The notes under the pieces were generated by a model that saw nothing but the letters and a program-made list of their open reading frames with translations, did not search any database and had not been told where the DNA came from. Source: Oscillospiraceae bacterium (GTDB lineage: Bacteria; Bacillota; Clostridia; Oscillospirales; Oscillospiraceae). Taken from it: a stretch of DNA of 64,000 nucleotides. Location: NCBI GenBank assembly GCA_017540645.1, contig JAFYAQ010000020.1, forward strand, positions 42,916 through 106,915, read 5' to 3'. The position numbers and the translations under genes are program-made. Below, piece by piece: positions 34,031 through 42,346 of the stretch; the first letter of the stretch is position 1, and each line of letters opens with the position of its first letter.

Positions 34031-34591
34031 GTGACTTTAGGAGAAGGGAAAGCCAAGGTGTATATGCTCCTGGACGAGCACAGCGCCGGCGGAGAAGTGG
34101 AGCACGACGAGGATATCGAGGCCAAGATGGCCTTTTTCTTCGACATGGCCCAGAAGGAAGTGGCCAAGATCCAGCGCATCCTCCGCACGAAGCGCATCAC
34201 GGTGACGGCGGACAAGCGGGAATACCGTCTGCCGGAGGATTTTCAGGGCCTTTACCGCATCTGGAAGAACGATAAACCGGCTACGGGCCGCTTCCGCTTT
34301 CGGGGCGGCAGGCTGCTTACCGACCGGGCGGACGCGGGCAGCGAGCTGCTGCTGGAATATTTTGCCATTCCCGGGACCATCACGGCGGACACCCCGGACG
34401 ACTACGTCTTTGAGCTGCGGGAGGACGGCTGCAGCGCCCTGCCCTATTATGTGGCGGCCCAGCAGCTCCTGCCGGATCTGGTGATGGACTACACGGGGAT
34501 GCTGGGCATGTACCAGCTGGCCCTGAGCACTCTCTCCACCGGGCTGCCGGAGGAGAGCGGCCGGACGATCCAGCGGCTGTACCGGGGGTGA
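34031..34591 (+). CDS. Head-tail adaptor-like protein
   Basis: A 186-residue protein with a GTG start after GGAGGGAG. The first 60 residues form an acidic helix bundle (AKVYMLLDEHSAGGEVEHDE) and the middle has a RITVTADKREYRLPEDF strand set, resembling gp4/gp11-type adaptors that link portal and tail. The C-terminus (LPYYVAAQQLLPDL) is typical of these families. It sits just before the large tail protein, as adaptors usually do in short-tailed phages. Assignment is by fold pattern and position. Confidence 0.6.
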   Translation: MTLGEGKAKVYMLLDEHSAGGEVEHDEDIEAKMAFFFDMAQKEVAKIQRILRTKRITVTADKREYRLPEDFQGLYRIWKNDKPATGRFRFRGGRLLTDRADAGSELLLEYFAIPGTITADTPDDYVFELREDGCSALPYYVAAQQLLPDLVMDYTGMLGMYQLALSTLSTGLPEESGRTIQRLYRG

Positions 34592-34595
34592 GGAA

Positions 34596-36464
34596 ATGGC
34601 AAAACGATCCGCCGTCCGCATTCGGGAGACCATCTATTCCACCTTCAAGGGGGCGGACTTTTCTACGGACCCCTCTCTGGTGGAACGCCGGCGATCCCCG
34701 CTGTGTACCAATATTGTGGCGGACGCCGGCGGTATGCCCCAGAAGCGAGCCGGCTGGCGGGTGCTGCACCGCCTGAGCGGCAGAGTGAACGGCCTGTACA
34801 CCGCCGGGACGGGGGCTGCGGTGAGAAAGCTGGCCCATGTGGGCACGGGGCTTTACCGCTGGGACCGGGAGGGGGAGGCGGAGCTGCTGCTCACCGGGCT
34901 TCCGGATCACAAGAGCCGCGCCGCTTTTCTGGCCGGCAAGCTTTGGATCGCCACCGGCGGCGGGCTTTACTCCTTCGACGGCAGCACGGCAGAGCGGGTA
35001 TACGGCAGCCCGGGGGCCTATGTGCCCATCACCACCATCACCCGGACGCCGGAAGGGGGCGGCGTGAGCTATGAGGATGTGAATATGCTGACGCCCTACC
35101 GGAAAAACGCCTTTCAGACCGACGGCACGGCGGTGACCTTCGCCCTGGACAGCGACGTGGACGAGAGCGGCGACGTCCGGGTCTGGGTGTGGGGAACGGA
35201 GACGGCGGCCTTCACCGTGGACCGGGCCGCCGGGACCGTCACCCTGGATCAGGCGCCGGCCGCCCCGGAGGCGGGCAGCCCGGACGGACTGGTGGTCCAG
35301 TTTCCCCACACGGTGGAGGGCTATGCCCAGCTCATCGACGGCTGCACCATACTGACCACCTACGGCGTGGGGACCAACGACCGGCTGGTGCTGTCCGGGA
35401 ACGCCGCATTCCCCAACCGGGACTGGATCTCCGGGCTGAACGACCCCAGCTATTTTCCGGATCTCCAGTATGCCACGGTGGGCAGTGAAAACACCGCCAT
35501 CATGGGCTACTGCCGCCTGGGGGAGAGTCTTGGCATCGTCAAAGCGGACGACGGGAAGGACAGCACCGTTTTCCTCCGCACGGCCGCGCTGGACCAGGAC
35601 GGAAACCCTTCCTTTCCCCTGCGCCAGGCCATCGCCGGCGTGGGGGCTGTCAGCCCCGGGAGCTTTCAAAACCTGCTGGACGACCCTCTGTTCCTGTCCC
35701 GGACCGGCGTCATGGCCATCGCCAGCAACGCCGTCACCGGCGAGCGGCTCTGCCAGGGCCGGAGCTTCTATGTGAACGCCCGCCTGACCGGGGAGCCGGG
35801 TCTCGCCGAGGCGGAGGCGGTGACCTGGGGCGGCATGTACCTGCTCTCCACCGGCGCGGGCCACGTCTATGTCCTGGACGGACGGCAGGAGAAAAGCTAC
35901 AAGTCCGACAGCATGGGGGACTTCGTGTATGAGGGCTATTATTTTGAAAACGTCCCCGCCCGGATGTGGCTGTGCGAGCGGAGCGGCACGGAGGAGAACC
36001 TGTACTTCGGCACGGAGGACGGGCGGATCTGCCAGGTGAACAGCGATATCGAGGGCATGGATCGCTACAGCGACGACGGCGCGGCCATCGACGCGGTGTG
36101 GGCCACGGTCTATGACGATGACGGCACGCCCGCCCTGCGGAAGACCCTGATCAAGCCCGGCTGCTGCGTCACCATCAAGCCCTATTCCCGCTCCAGCGCG
36201 GACATATACATCCGCAGCGACCGGACCGCCGGAGCGGAGCGGCCGATCGCAAAAAAGGAAAAGGATATCCTGGATTTCACGGATATCGACTTTGAGCGCT
36301 TTACCTTCAACACGGACGAGAGCCCCCAGGAGATCTTTCTGAACCGGAAGGTGAAAAACTATAAGCGCCTGCAGATCATCGTCCGGAACAAGGTCCTGAA
36401 CGAGGGCTTTGGCATCTTCAAGATCACCAAGCACTATGTGCTGGGCAACTATGCCAAACGGTAA
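34596..36464 (+). CDS. Large tail/DNA-stabilisation protein (P22 gp10-like)
   Basis: A 622-residue protein, beta-propeller-like in composition with repeated VxGxLYxWDRxG blades (for example KLAHVGTGLYRWDREGE, LAGKLWIATGGGLYSFDG, GTNDRLVLSGN). Its size and repeated blades resemble gp10-type tail-hub proteins of P22-like phages, which stabilise packaged DNA. The start is four bases after the adaptor stop. The absence of a tape-measure gene nearby supports a short-tailed particle. The P22 analogy is by composition, not by sequence identity, and must be tested by structure prediction. Confidence 0.6.
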   Translation: MAKRSAVRIRETIYSTFKGADFSTDPSLVERRRSPLCTNIVADAGGMPQKRAGWRVLHRLSGRVNGLYTAGTGAAVRKLAHVGTGLYRWDREGEAELLLTGLPDHKSRAAFLAGKLWIATGGGLYSFDGSTAERVYGSPGAYVPITTITRTPEGGGVSYEDVNMLTPYRKNAFQTDGTAVTFALDSDVDESGDVRVWVWGTETAAFTVDRAAGTVTLDQAPAAPEAGSPDGLVVQFPHTVEGYAQLIDGCTILTTYGVGTNDRLVLSGNAAFPNRDWISGLNDPSYFPDLQYATVGSENTAIMGYCRLGESLGIVKADDGKDSTVFLRTAALDQDGNPSFPLRQAIAGVGAVSPGSFQNLLDDPLFLSRTGVMAIASNAVTGERLCQGRSFYVNARLTGEPGLAEAEAVTWGGMYLLSTGAGHVYVLDGRQEKSYKSDSMGDFVYEGYYFENVPARMWLCERSGTEENLYFGTEDGRICQVNSDIEGMDRYSDDGAAIDAVWATVYDDDGTPALRKTLIKPGCCVTIKPYSRSSADIYIRSDRTAGAERPIAKKEKDILDFTDIDFERFTFNTDESPQEIFLNRKVKNYKRLQIIVRNKVLNEGFGIFKITKHYVLGNYAKR

Positions 36465-36476
36465 AAAGGAGGAAAC

Positions 36477-37391
36477 ATGAGCTTTTCAAGTCAGAAAATC
36501 AGCGCGTCGGAGGTGGCCGCCTACGGCGTACAGAGCCGACCCAACAAGCTCAGCGGTACGGCCGCTCAAAACAAGGCGGTATTCGACGCGCTGGTGGGGG
36601 AGCTGGTGGCCGTGAAGCTGAACGCCCTGATCGACGAGCTGTGCGGGGCGGGAGCGGCGGCCCAGATCGGCGTGGACACGGTGTCGGGCATCACGGCGGA
36701 CAACCTGCAGGAGGCTCTGGAGGGCATCATGCTGAGTATGCAGGAGATGTCCCAGGGCAGCGTGGCCGACGGCGCCATCACCACGATAAAGCTGGCGGAC
36801 GCTGCCGTGACAGGGGCAAAGATCGCCGCGGGCGGCGTGGGCACCTCCAACCTGGGGGACGGGGCGGTGACGAGCGCCAAGATCGCCGACGGGGCCGTGA
36901 CCACGGCCAAGATCGCCCTGCTGGCCATCACGGCGGCGCTGCTGGCCGACGGAGCCGTCACCACGGACAAGCTGGCCTCTCTCGCCGTCACGGAGGGGAA
37001 GATCGGCGCTGCGGCGGTCAGCACCACCAAGCTGGCAGCCAACGCTGTCACCGCCGTGAAGATCGCCAGCGGAGCCGTCACGGCGTCGAAGCTGGGCAGC
37101 GACGTATACAACACGGCGCCCGGGAAGGTGGCGTCCGTCACGCTCTCGGCCACATGGACCGCCCAGACCGGCGACTGGACACAGACGGTGACGGTCAGCG
37201 GCGCCACGCCCACGGCCAACAGCAAGATCGATTTGCAGGCGGACAGCGCCGCCATCAGCCAAATGGTTGATGATGGCTGCGCAGCCATCTATATCGAGAA
37301 CAATAACGGGACGCTGACGGCCCACGCGGTAGGAGCGCCTACCACGGCGGCGCTGACGATCCAGTGTACCGTGACGGAGGTGACGGCATGA
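36477..37391 (+). CDS. Tail fibre protein with GAVTTAKIA-type repeats
   Basis: A 304-residue fibre. The N-terminal about 80 residues are non-repetitive; from about 100 to 205 it consists of near-exact repeats of an alternating Gly/Ala-Val-Thr and Lys-Ile/Leu-Ala unit (for example ADGAVTTAKIA, SGAVTASKL), a classical trimeric fibre shaft. The rest (VSGATPTANSKIDL onward) forms a small C-terminal head. Repeats of this kind evolve quickly and specify the host receptor. The downstream gene starts within the last codons (ATGA overlap at 37388). Confidence 0.75.
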   Translation: MSFSSQKISASEVAAYGVQSRPNKLSGTAAQNKAVFDALVGELVAVKLNALIDELCGAGAAAQIGVDTVSGITADNLQEALEGIMLSMQEMSQGSVADGAITTIKLADAAVTGAKIAAGGVGTSNLGDGAVTSAKIADGAVTTAKIALLAITAALLADGAVTTDKLASLAVTEGKIGAAAVSTTKLAANAVTAVKIASGAVTASKLGSDVYNTAPGKVASVTLSATWTAQTGDWTQTVTVSGATPTANSKIDLQADSAAISQMVDDGCAAIYIENNNGTLTAHAVGAPTTAALTIQCTVTEVTA

Positions 37392-38065
37392 GCATCATCG
37401 GAAACGCCATCCTGGCGGGAGGCGGGGGAAGCGCCACCGCCAGGATGATCCTGGGGGCGAAAAACGAGGTCATCACCTATGCCGGCCCCGTGTCCGGCAC
37501 CGTCACGCTGAACGCCAGCGGGGCGGGGACGCTGAAACTCCCCAACGGCAGCTACCAGTTCAACGGCGGCACCAGCGGCTACGTCCGGACCGTGACCATC
37601 GACAGCAGCACCACCACCGTCCACGTCCGGCCCGTGGGGACCATCTACTGGTACGGCTCCTGGACGGTGAATCCCCAGTATTCGTATACGAAAGACCCCG
37701 GCGTGGTGGAGCATGACCCGGACACCGAGGACCCGAATATCTATTTCCGGTGGGCTTTCCCCGTGAACGGCACCTGGCACATCATCAACTCTACGCATGA
37801 GGGAGACGGGTACGGCTCCTGTACGATGCGGTATCGGGGCGTTTACAGCACGAGCTATGCCCGGCTGGGGTATGGCAGCGGCCTGAACCCGAACACCTCC
37901 GGGGACACGCTGTCTCCCGTTTTCGTGTCGTATGACAGAGTGAACTGGGCAAATGTCTCGTTCTCCTACACGGCGGCGTCCGGGAATACCATCCGGATTT
38001 ACGGCTACAGGAACAACCAGGACTATTACCTGGACGTTCAGGAACTGTATCTGGGCGACCGATAA
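37388..38065 (+). CDS. Tail-associated beta-rich protein
   Basis: A 225-residue protein starting in ATGA overlap with the fibre gene. A glycine-rich lead (GGGGSATARM) is followed by beta-strand blocks such as MYRDGG-free core strands TVTLNASGAGTLKL, SYQFNGGTSGYVRT and later NPNTSGDTLSPVFVSYDR. The style resembles carbohydrate-binding or fibre-tip domains. No catalytic motif is visible. It probably completes the fibre or binds the cell surface. Confidence 0.55.
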   Translation: MSIIGNAILAGGGGSATARMILGAKNEVITYAGPVSGTVTLNASGAGTLKLPNGSYQFNGGTSGYVRTVTIDSSTTTVHVRPVGTIYWYGSWTVNPQYSYTKDPGVVEHDPDTEDPNIYFRWAFPVNGTWHIINSTHEGDGYGSCTMRYRGVYSTSYARLGYGSGLNPNTSGDTLSPVFVSYDRVNWANVSFSYTAASGNTIRIYGYRNNQDYYLDVQELYLGDR

Positions 38066-38077
38066 GGAGGCGAGGGA

Positions 38078-38413
38078 ATGAAGGTAAGAGGAAGCAACCT
38101 GTCCATGACCCGAGGCGACAGCGAGAGCATCACCGTGAAATGCTTTCAGAGCGGCGCGGCGGTCCCCTTTGAAAACGGGGACACAGTGACCTTCACGGTC
38201 CGGGAGGACGTGGAAAGCCCCATCGCGCTGCAGAAGGGAGTCACGGCCTTTGACGAGAACGGCTGGGCCGTGATCGGGATCCTGCCAGGGGACACGGAGA
38301 GCATGGACTTCGGCAGCTATGTGTACGACATTCAGCTCACCAGGGCCGACGGCACGGTGACCACGCTGATCACCATATCGGACTTTGAGCTGACCGAAGA
38401 GGTGACCTACTGA
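38078..38413 (+). CDS. BppU-like baseplate protein
   Basis: A 111-residue protein with the opening SNLSMTRGDSESITVKCFQ and the pair VTFTVREDVESPIALQKG and GSYVYDIQLTRADGTVTTL. This is the N-terminal domain architecture of BppU-type baseplate upper proteins of Gram-positive phages. It overlaps the next gene by one base (TGATG at 38413). Here it most likely connects receptor-binding domains to the tail. Confidence 0.65.
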   Translation: MKVRGSNLSMTRGDSESITVKCFQSGAAVPFENGDTVTFTVREDVESPIALQKGVTAFDENGWAVIGILPGDTESMDFGSYVYDIQLTRADGTVTTLITISDFELTEEVTY

Positions 38414-38640
38414 TGGCGGGCATCCTGACATCGGACATGGAGAACGGCGCGACCGTCAACGTGGAGATCACGGGCGGGGCGACCATCCAGGTGGAGATCG
38501 CCGGCGGCCCTACTATCGAGGCGGAGATCATGGGGAGCGGACCGGCCGGGGATGATTACGTTTTGACAAACCAGGATAAAGCGGACATTGCGGACCTTGT
38601 TCTTGCGGCCCTGCCGGTGTGGACGGGAGGGAGCTACTGA
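38413..38640 (+). CDS. Small repeat-strand tail protein (75 aa)
   Basis: A 75-residue protein whose first half repeats an I/V-E-I-x-G-G-x-T-I/V unit three times (NVEITGGATIQVEIAGGPT, IEAEIMGSG), then an acidic helix (NQDKADIADLVLAALP). It follows BppU-like and precedes the receptor-binding-like gene, each with one-base overlap. Likely a tail collar or connector. Family unknown. Confidence 0.5.
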   Translation: MAGILTSDMENGATVNVEITGGATIQVEIAGGPTIEAEIMGSGPAGDDYVLTNQDKADIADLVLAALPVWTGGSY

Positions 38641-39320
38641 TGGCGATTGACAAAGCCGTTGACAGCGCGCAGCTCGACGCCGATCTGGCGTCCGTTGCCA
38701 ATGCGATCCGGACCAAGGGCGGCACGTCGGCGCAGCTGGCATTTCCGGCGGATTACATTACGGCCATTGCGGCTATTTCCGGCGGAGGGACGCCGCATAT
38801 CATCCATCTCGAATTTGCGGACAACACCGACACGAACATTGAGGTGGACTATGACGATTCCTGGGTGGGCAGCCTGATCACGTCCACCGAGCCGACGAGC
38901 TACGGCAGCAAGACCGTGACGCTGGCCCAGCTGGATGGCGTGACGTGGTATCAGCCGCAGATCATCCCGCTGAACACGGAACTGATCGACTACATGGAGT
39001 GCTACCGGGACAAATCCATCAACAGCAGCGGCGAGGCGGTGACGACCGAGTGGTATTACGCCTCCGACTTCACGCCGATCGCCGCCGGTATGACCTTCAG
39101 CTACACCGCGAGCCTGTGGCATTACATCGGCTTTTATGATTCCGGGCAAAACGTCATCAGCACACTGTACGTCTACAGCGACGGCACCCCCGATCCCAGC
39201 GACAGCAACACGGGCCACGGTACACTCAGCGGCAGCAAAATTCCGGCAAACGCGGCCTACGCGAGGCTGTGCGGAACGTGGTACGACAGCGCCCACTTGT
39301 CGCTGGTCCGCACGGCATGA
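38640..39320 (+). CDS. Receptor-binding/tail tip protein
   Basis: A 226-residue protein. The N-terminus DKAVDSAQLDADLASVANAI, then RTKGGTSAQLAFPADYITAI is a module common at the start of clostridial phage tail proteins. The rest is beta-rich with aromatic residues (SYTASLWHYIGFYDSG), fitting a sugar-binding or receptor-binding tip. The start ATG overlaps the previous stop (TGATG). It precedes the endolysin, the standard end of a tail module. Confidence 0.6.
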   Translation: MAIDKAVDSAQLDADLASVANAIRTKGGTSAQLAFPADYITAIAAISGGGTPHIIHLEFADNTDTNIEVDYDDSWVGSLITSTEPTSYGSKTVTLAQLDGVTWYQPQIIPLNTELIDYMECYRDKSINSSGEAVTTEWYYASDFTPIAAGMTFSYTASLWHYIGFYDSGQNVISTLYVYSDGTPDPSDSNTGHGTLSGSKIPANAAYARLCGTWYDSAHLSLVRTA

Positions 39321-39336
39321 ACAAGGAGGAGAGAGG

Positions 39337-40071
39337 ATGAAACAGGCGGACAAGCTCCTGGCGCTGGCCAGGGAGCAGCTGGGGACCACGGAGAGCCCGC
39401 CGGGCAGCAACAACGTGAAGTACAACACGGCCTACTACGGCGGGGAAGTGCGGGGCATCGGCTACCCCTGGTGCTGCGCCTTCATCTGGTGGCTGTTCCG
39501 GGAGTGCGGCGCGTCCGAGCTCTTCTGCGGCGGGCAGAAAACGGCTTACTGCCCCTTTGTGGTGCAGTACGCCAGAGATAACGGCAAGTGGCGGACCGAC
39601 GGATACCGGCCCGGGGATCTGCTGCTGTACGACTGGGACGACGACGGCGTGGCGGACCACATCGGCATCTGCGAGACCGACACCGACGAGGGAGGCCATC
39701 TCTGGGCCATCGAGGGCAACTGCGGCGACTCCGTGCAGCGGGCCAGGAGATGGACCGGCAGCATCCTGGGCGCCTACCGGCCGGCGTATGACGAGGCACC
39801 CGGCGCCGAGGCCCCGGAGGACCCTGCCGCGCCGGAGACCTATACGGTCCGTAAGGGGGACATGCTGGGCCGGATCGCGGCGCGGCACGGGACCACCGTT
39901 GAAGAACTTGTGCGGCTGAACAACATCAAAAATCCGAATCGCATCTATCCCGGGCAGGTGCTGCGGCTGCGGGAGAGCGGGGAGACAGTGACCGTCACAC
40001 TGACTTTGAAGCGCAGCGTGTTTGCGCGCTACGGATCCGTCTCCCGGATCAAGGAGGTTCTGGCAGGTTGA
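39337..40071 (+). CDS. Endolysin: CHAP amidase/peptidase plus LysM
   Basis: A 244-residue lytic enzyme with an N-terminal CHAP-type cysteine peptidase domain (about residues 1-150): the catalytic Cys in YPWCCAFIWW, His in GVADHIGIC, and the acidic/Asn partner around AIEGNCGD. A C-terminal LysM domain (about 170-214: YTVRKGDMLGRIAARHG, then NNIKNPNRIYPG) binds peptidoglycan. The ATG at 39337 has GGAGGAGAG upstream. CHAP + LysM is a usual phage endolysin design and fits the holin genes just downstream. Confidence 0.85.
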   Translation: MKQADKLLALAREQLGTTESPPGSNNVKYNTAYYGGEVRGIGYPWCCAFIWWLFRECGASELFCGGQKTAYCPFVVQYARDNGKWRTDGYRPGDLLLYDWDDDGVADHIGICETDTDEGGHLWAIEGNCGDSVQRARRWTGSILGAYRPAYDEAPGAEAPEDPAAPETYTVRKGDMLGRIAARHGTTVEELVRLNNIKNPNRIYPGQVLRLRESGETVTVTLTLKRSVFARYGSVSRIKEVLAG

Positions 40072-40325
40072 ACGAGGCTGTTCTGGCCGCCGCCATCACC
40101 GCAGCGGCGGGGATTATCTGCCAGCTGATCATCAGCCGGCGGAGCGGATCGGAGATGGACGCCAAGCTGGACAAGCAGCAGGCGGTGACCAACACCAAGC
40201 TGGACGAACTGACCCGGGAGGTCCGGCGACACAACGAATTTGCCGAGCGCATCCCCAAACTGGAGGAGCGCCTGGACGGGGCTCTGCGGAGGATCGCGGA
40301 GCTGGAAAGAAGAGAGGCATTATGA
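40068..40325 (+). CDS. XhlA-like membrane/coiled-coil protein
   Basis: An 85-residue protein with one hydrophobic N-terminal helix (about residues 4-22) and a long charged coiled coil (about 30-82). This is the layout of XhlA-type accessory lysis proteins that act with a holin. It starts with TTG 18 bases after GGAGG, overlapping the endolysin stop (TTGA). The next gene overlaps by ATGA. Confidence 0.7.
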   Translation: MNEAVLAAAITAAAGIICQLIISRRSGSEMDAKLDKQQAVTNTKLDELTREVRRHNEFAERIPKLEERLDGALRRIAELERREAL

Positions 40326-40528
40326 GACTCAAGGATAAAACCTATGACTGGCTGAAATGGCTGACGCTGATCTGCCTGCCCGCCCTGGGAGCGGCCTATT
40401 CCGACCTGGCCGGGATCTGGGACTGGCCCCTGGCGGAGCAGGTGGCCCGGACGGTGACGCACCTCTGCGCTCTGCTGGGAGCCCTGCTGGGCGTTTCCAC
40501 CGCCGAGTACCGGAAGGGGGAGCGATGA
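40322..40528 (+). CDS. Phage holin (68 aa)
   Basis: A 68-residue protein with two hydrophobic segments (about residues 14-28 and 43-58), a short loop (LAGIWDWPL) and a basic C-terminal tail (STAEYRKGER), the class I/II holin layout. It overlaps the genes on both sides by ATGA. It should permeabilise the membrane to release the endolysin. The portal gene follows immediately, an arrangement unlike standard phage maps, where the portal is upstream of the capsid. Confidence 0.8.
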   Translation: MRLKDKTYDWLKWLTLICLPALGAAYSDLAGIWDWPLAEQVARTVTHLCALLGALLGVSTAEYRKGER

Positions 40529-42228
40529 GAAGACAGAAAAACCGACCGGAGGCAGCGGCGGATTATGACTATTCCGACCGGGAGAGCAGGGAGAGAACGG
40601 TGCAGGAGCTGTTTGCCCGCGCCAAAAACGCCCGGACGGCCCGGGAGCTGGAGTGGACCCGGTACAACGATTATTATAACGGCATCCACGATGCCACGTC
40701 GGAGATCATCGCCTACTGCCGGGAAAACGATCTGCCCTGGACGCCGGCCAACATGCCGGACCCCTGGATCCTGGTGGAGAGCCAGATGGATCCCACGGTG
40801 CCGGAACCGGAGTTCCGGGGAAGGGACGCGGATCTGGACAGCGAGAAGGCCCGGGAGCGGGAGTTCGCCGTGCGCTATATCGCGGAGAACAACCGGCTGA
40901 AGGACATGAACACCCGCAACGAGCGGCGGCTTCTGAAGCTGGGGGACGCCTTCTGGAAGGCCTACTGGGACCCGGCCATGCGCTGCGGCGTCCGGGAGGG
41001 GGACATCCGGCTGAAGGATATCCCGGTGGACGCCATCTTCCCGGACCCCTCCGTCCGGGACGGGACCATCCAGGACGGTCAGTACCTGTGTTATGTCTAC
41101 CGAATCCACAAGGTCCTCTTCGGCCAGATGTTTTGCCGTGAGCTGGCGGAGCTGGGGATCAGCCAGGAGGACCTGCTCTCCCGGGACTATGTGGAGCGCG
41201 CCGGGCTCTTTGATCTGAGCACCGCCGTGGACGACACGGACGACACCATCCAGGTGCTGGAGCATTGGTTCCGCCAGCCCACGGATACCCGGGGCCTTCA
41301 TGGGGAGCCTGTCCGCGCCGGAGCGGTGGGCTGCTCCATCCAGGCGGGCGGCCGGGAGCTGCGCTACATCCCCAATTACTGGGAACGGACGGGGGAGCAG
41401 AACAAGCTCTTTCCCTTCGTCCACTACTGGCGCATCCAGGATGAAAACCAGATCTGGAACAAGAGCGAGCTGTTCCCCATCCTGGATCTGGTGGACGCCG
41501 CCGACCGGAAGCTGGCCATGGGCCTTTTGAACGACGCCTTTATGGCCAACGACATCCTCCTGGTGGAGGAGGGCGCCCTGGCCGACGGGGCGGAGGTCAC
41601 CAACGAGCCGGGGGCGGTGCTGAAGCTCCGGCCCAACGCCATGGGCCGGGTGCAGCGCCTGGGGGGCCTGCAGTCCATCGGCGGCGCCGCCCAGGGCGTG
41701 GACTTTTTCAAGGAGCAGATCGAGCGCACCGCCCGCAACTACGAGACCGCCCAGGGCAAGGAGGCCAGCATGGTCACCTCCGCCACGGGCCTGGCCCTGC
41801 TGCGCTCCGACGCCCAGACTCAGGCGGAGATCAAACGCCAGGACCGGAACGCCGGCTTTGAGCGGCTGTATGAGCTGCTGGACTGGCTGGCGCTGGAGTT
41901 CTTTGACGATGACCGGATGCTGTTTCTGGGTGCGGATCCGTCCCGGGGACGTCCGGCCCGGAGCATGCGCTTCAACGCCGACGATCTGTCGGAGGAACGA
42001 CAGGAGGGCAGGCGATACTGGCCGCGCATCGATGTGACGGTGACGGCCTCCGACAGCGTGATCCGCAGCAAGGCCGCCACATGCCAGGCCCTCCAGGCTC
42101 TGTCTTCCTCCAACGTGACGGCGGAAAACTGGCGGCTGTTCGCCGCCCAGCTGGAGGTGCTGGATATCCCCGGCAAACAGGAGATCATCGATGATTGGAG
42201 GCGGCGATTTGAAATGCCCCGTATGTAA
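40525..42228 (+). CDS. Portal protein (P22-like size)
   Basis: A 567-residue protein. Portal-like features: a helical acidic opening (ARTARELEWTRYNDYYNG), DPSVRDGTIQDGQYLCYVYR, the LFPFVHYWRIQDENQIWNKS segment and a C-terminal helical barrel with repeated Gln/Arg (TQAEIKRQDRNAGFERLYEL). It overlaps the holin by ATGA. A portal is normally followed by scaffold and capsid; here those lie 9 kb upstream, as if the phage map had been circularly permuted. The next gene (42209) starts inside its 3' end. Confidence 0.75.
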   Translation: MRRQKNRPEAAADYDYSDRESRERTVQELFARAKNARTARELEWTRYNDYYNGIHDATSEIIAYCRENDLPWTPANMPDPWILVESQMDPTVPEPEFRGRDADLDSEKAREREFAVRYIAENNRLKDMNTRNERRLLKLGDAFWKAYWDPAMRCGVREGDIRLKDIPVDAIFPDPSVRDGTIQDGQYLCYVYRIHKVLFGQMFCRELAELGISQEDLLSRDYVERAGLFDLSTAVDDTDDTIQVLEHWFRQPTDTRGLHGEPVRAGAVGCSIQAGGRELRYIPNYWERTGEQNKLFPFVHYWRIQDENQIWNKSELFPILDLVDAADRKLAMGLLNDAFMANDILLVEEGALADGAEVTNEPGAVLKLRPNAMGRVQRLGGLQSIGGAAQGVDFFKEQIERTARNYETAQGKEASMVTSATGLALLRSDAQTQAEIKRQDRNAGFERLYELLDWLALEFFDDDRMLFLGADPSRGRPARSMRFNADDLSEERQEGRRYWPRIDVTVTASDSVIRSKAATCQALQALSSSNVTAENWRLFAAQLEVLDIPGKQEIIDDWRRRFEMPRM

Positions 42229-42346
42229 AATCGAAATGAAAAAGAACACCGCGGTCCAATGGGTGTGCCGGAATCCCAGATGTCACCGGTACGGAAAAGG
42301 AGGAGAGAACAATGGTAATGACAGCGATCGCCGAGCCCCTCGCTAA
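42209..42346 (+). CDS. Tiny zinc-ribbon protein overlapping portal and the next gene
   Basis: A 45-residue protein from a TTG start, six bases after a GGAGG. It reads C-P-V-C and later C-R-N-P-R-C (a CxxC...CxxxxC zinc ribbon) and ends with a basic tail. It overlaps the portal's last 20 bases and, in another frame, the first 35 bases of the following gene. Zinc-ribbon micro-proteins are easily missed by gene callers. Reality is supported by the GGAGG, the Cys spacing and an uninterrupted frame; expression is unproven. Confidence 0.55.
   Translation: MKCPVCKIEMKKNTAVQWVCRNPRCHRYGKGGENNGNDSDRRAPR

Noticed and set aside
36770..37090. Repeats that could be mistaken for a CRISPR array
   Set aside because: They are in frame inside a fibre gene, have no constant-length spacers, and encode a periodic protein shaft.
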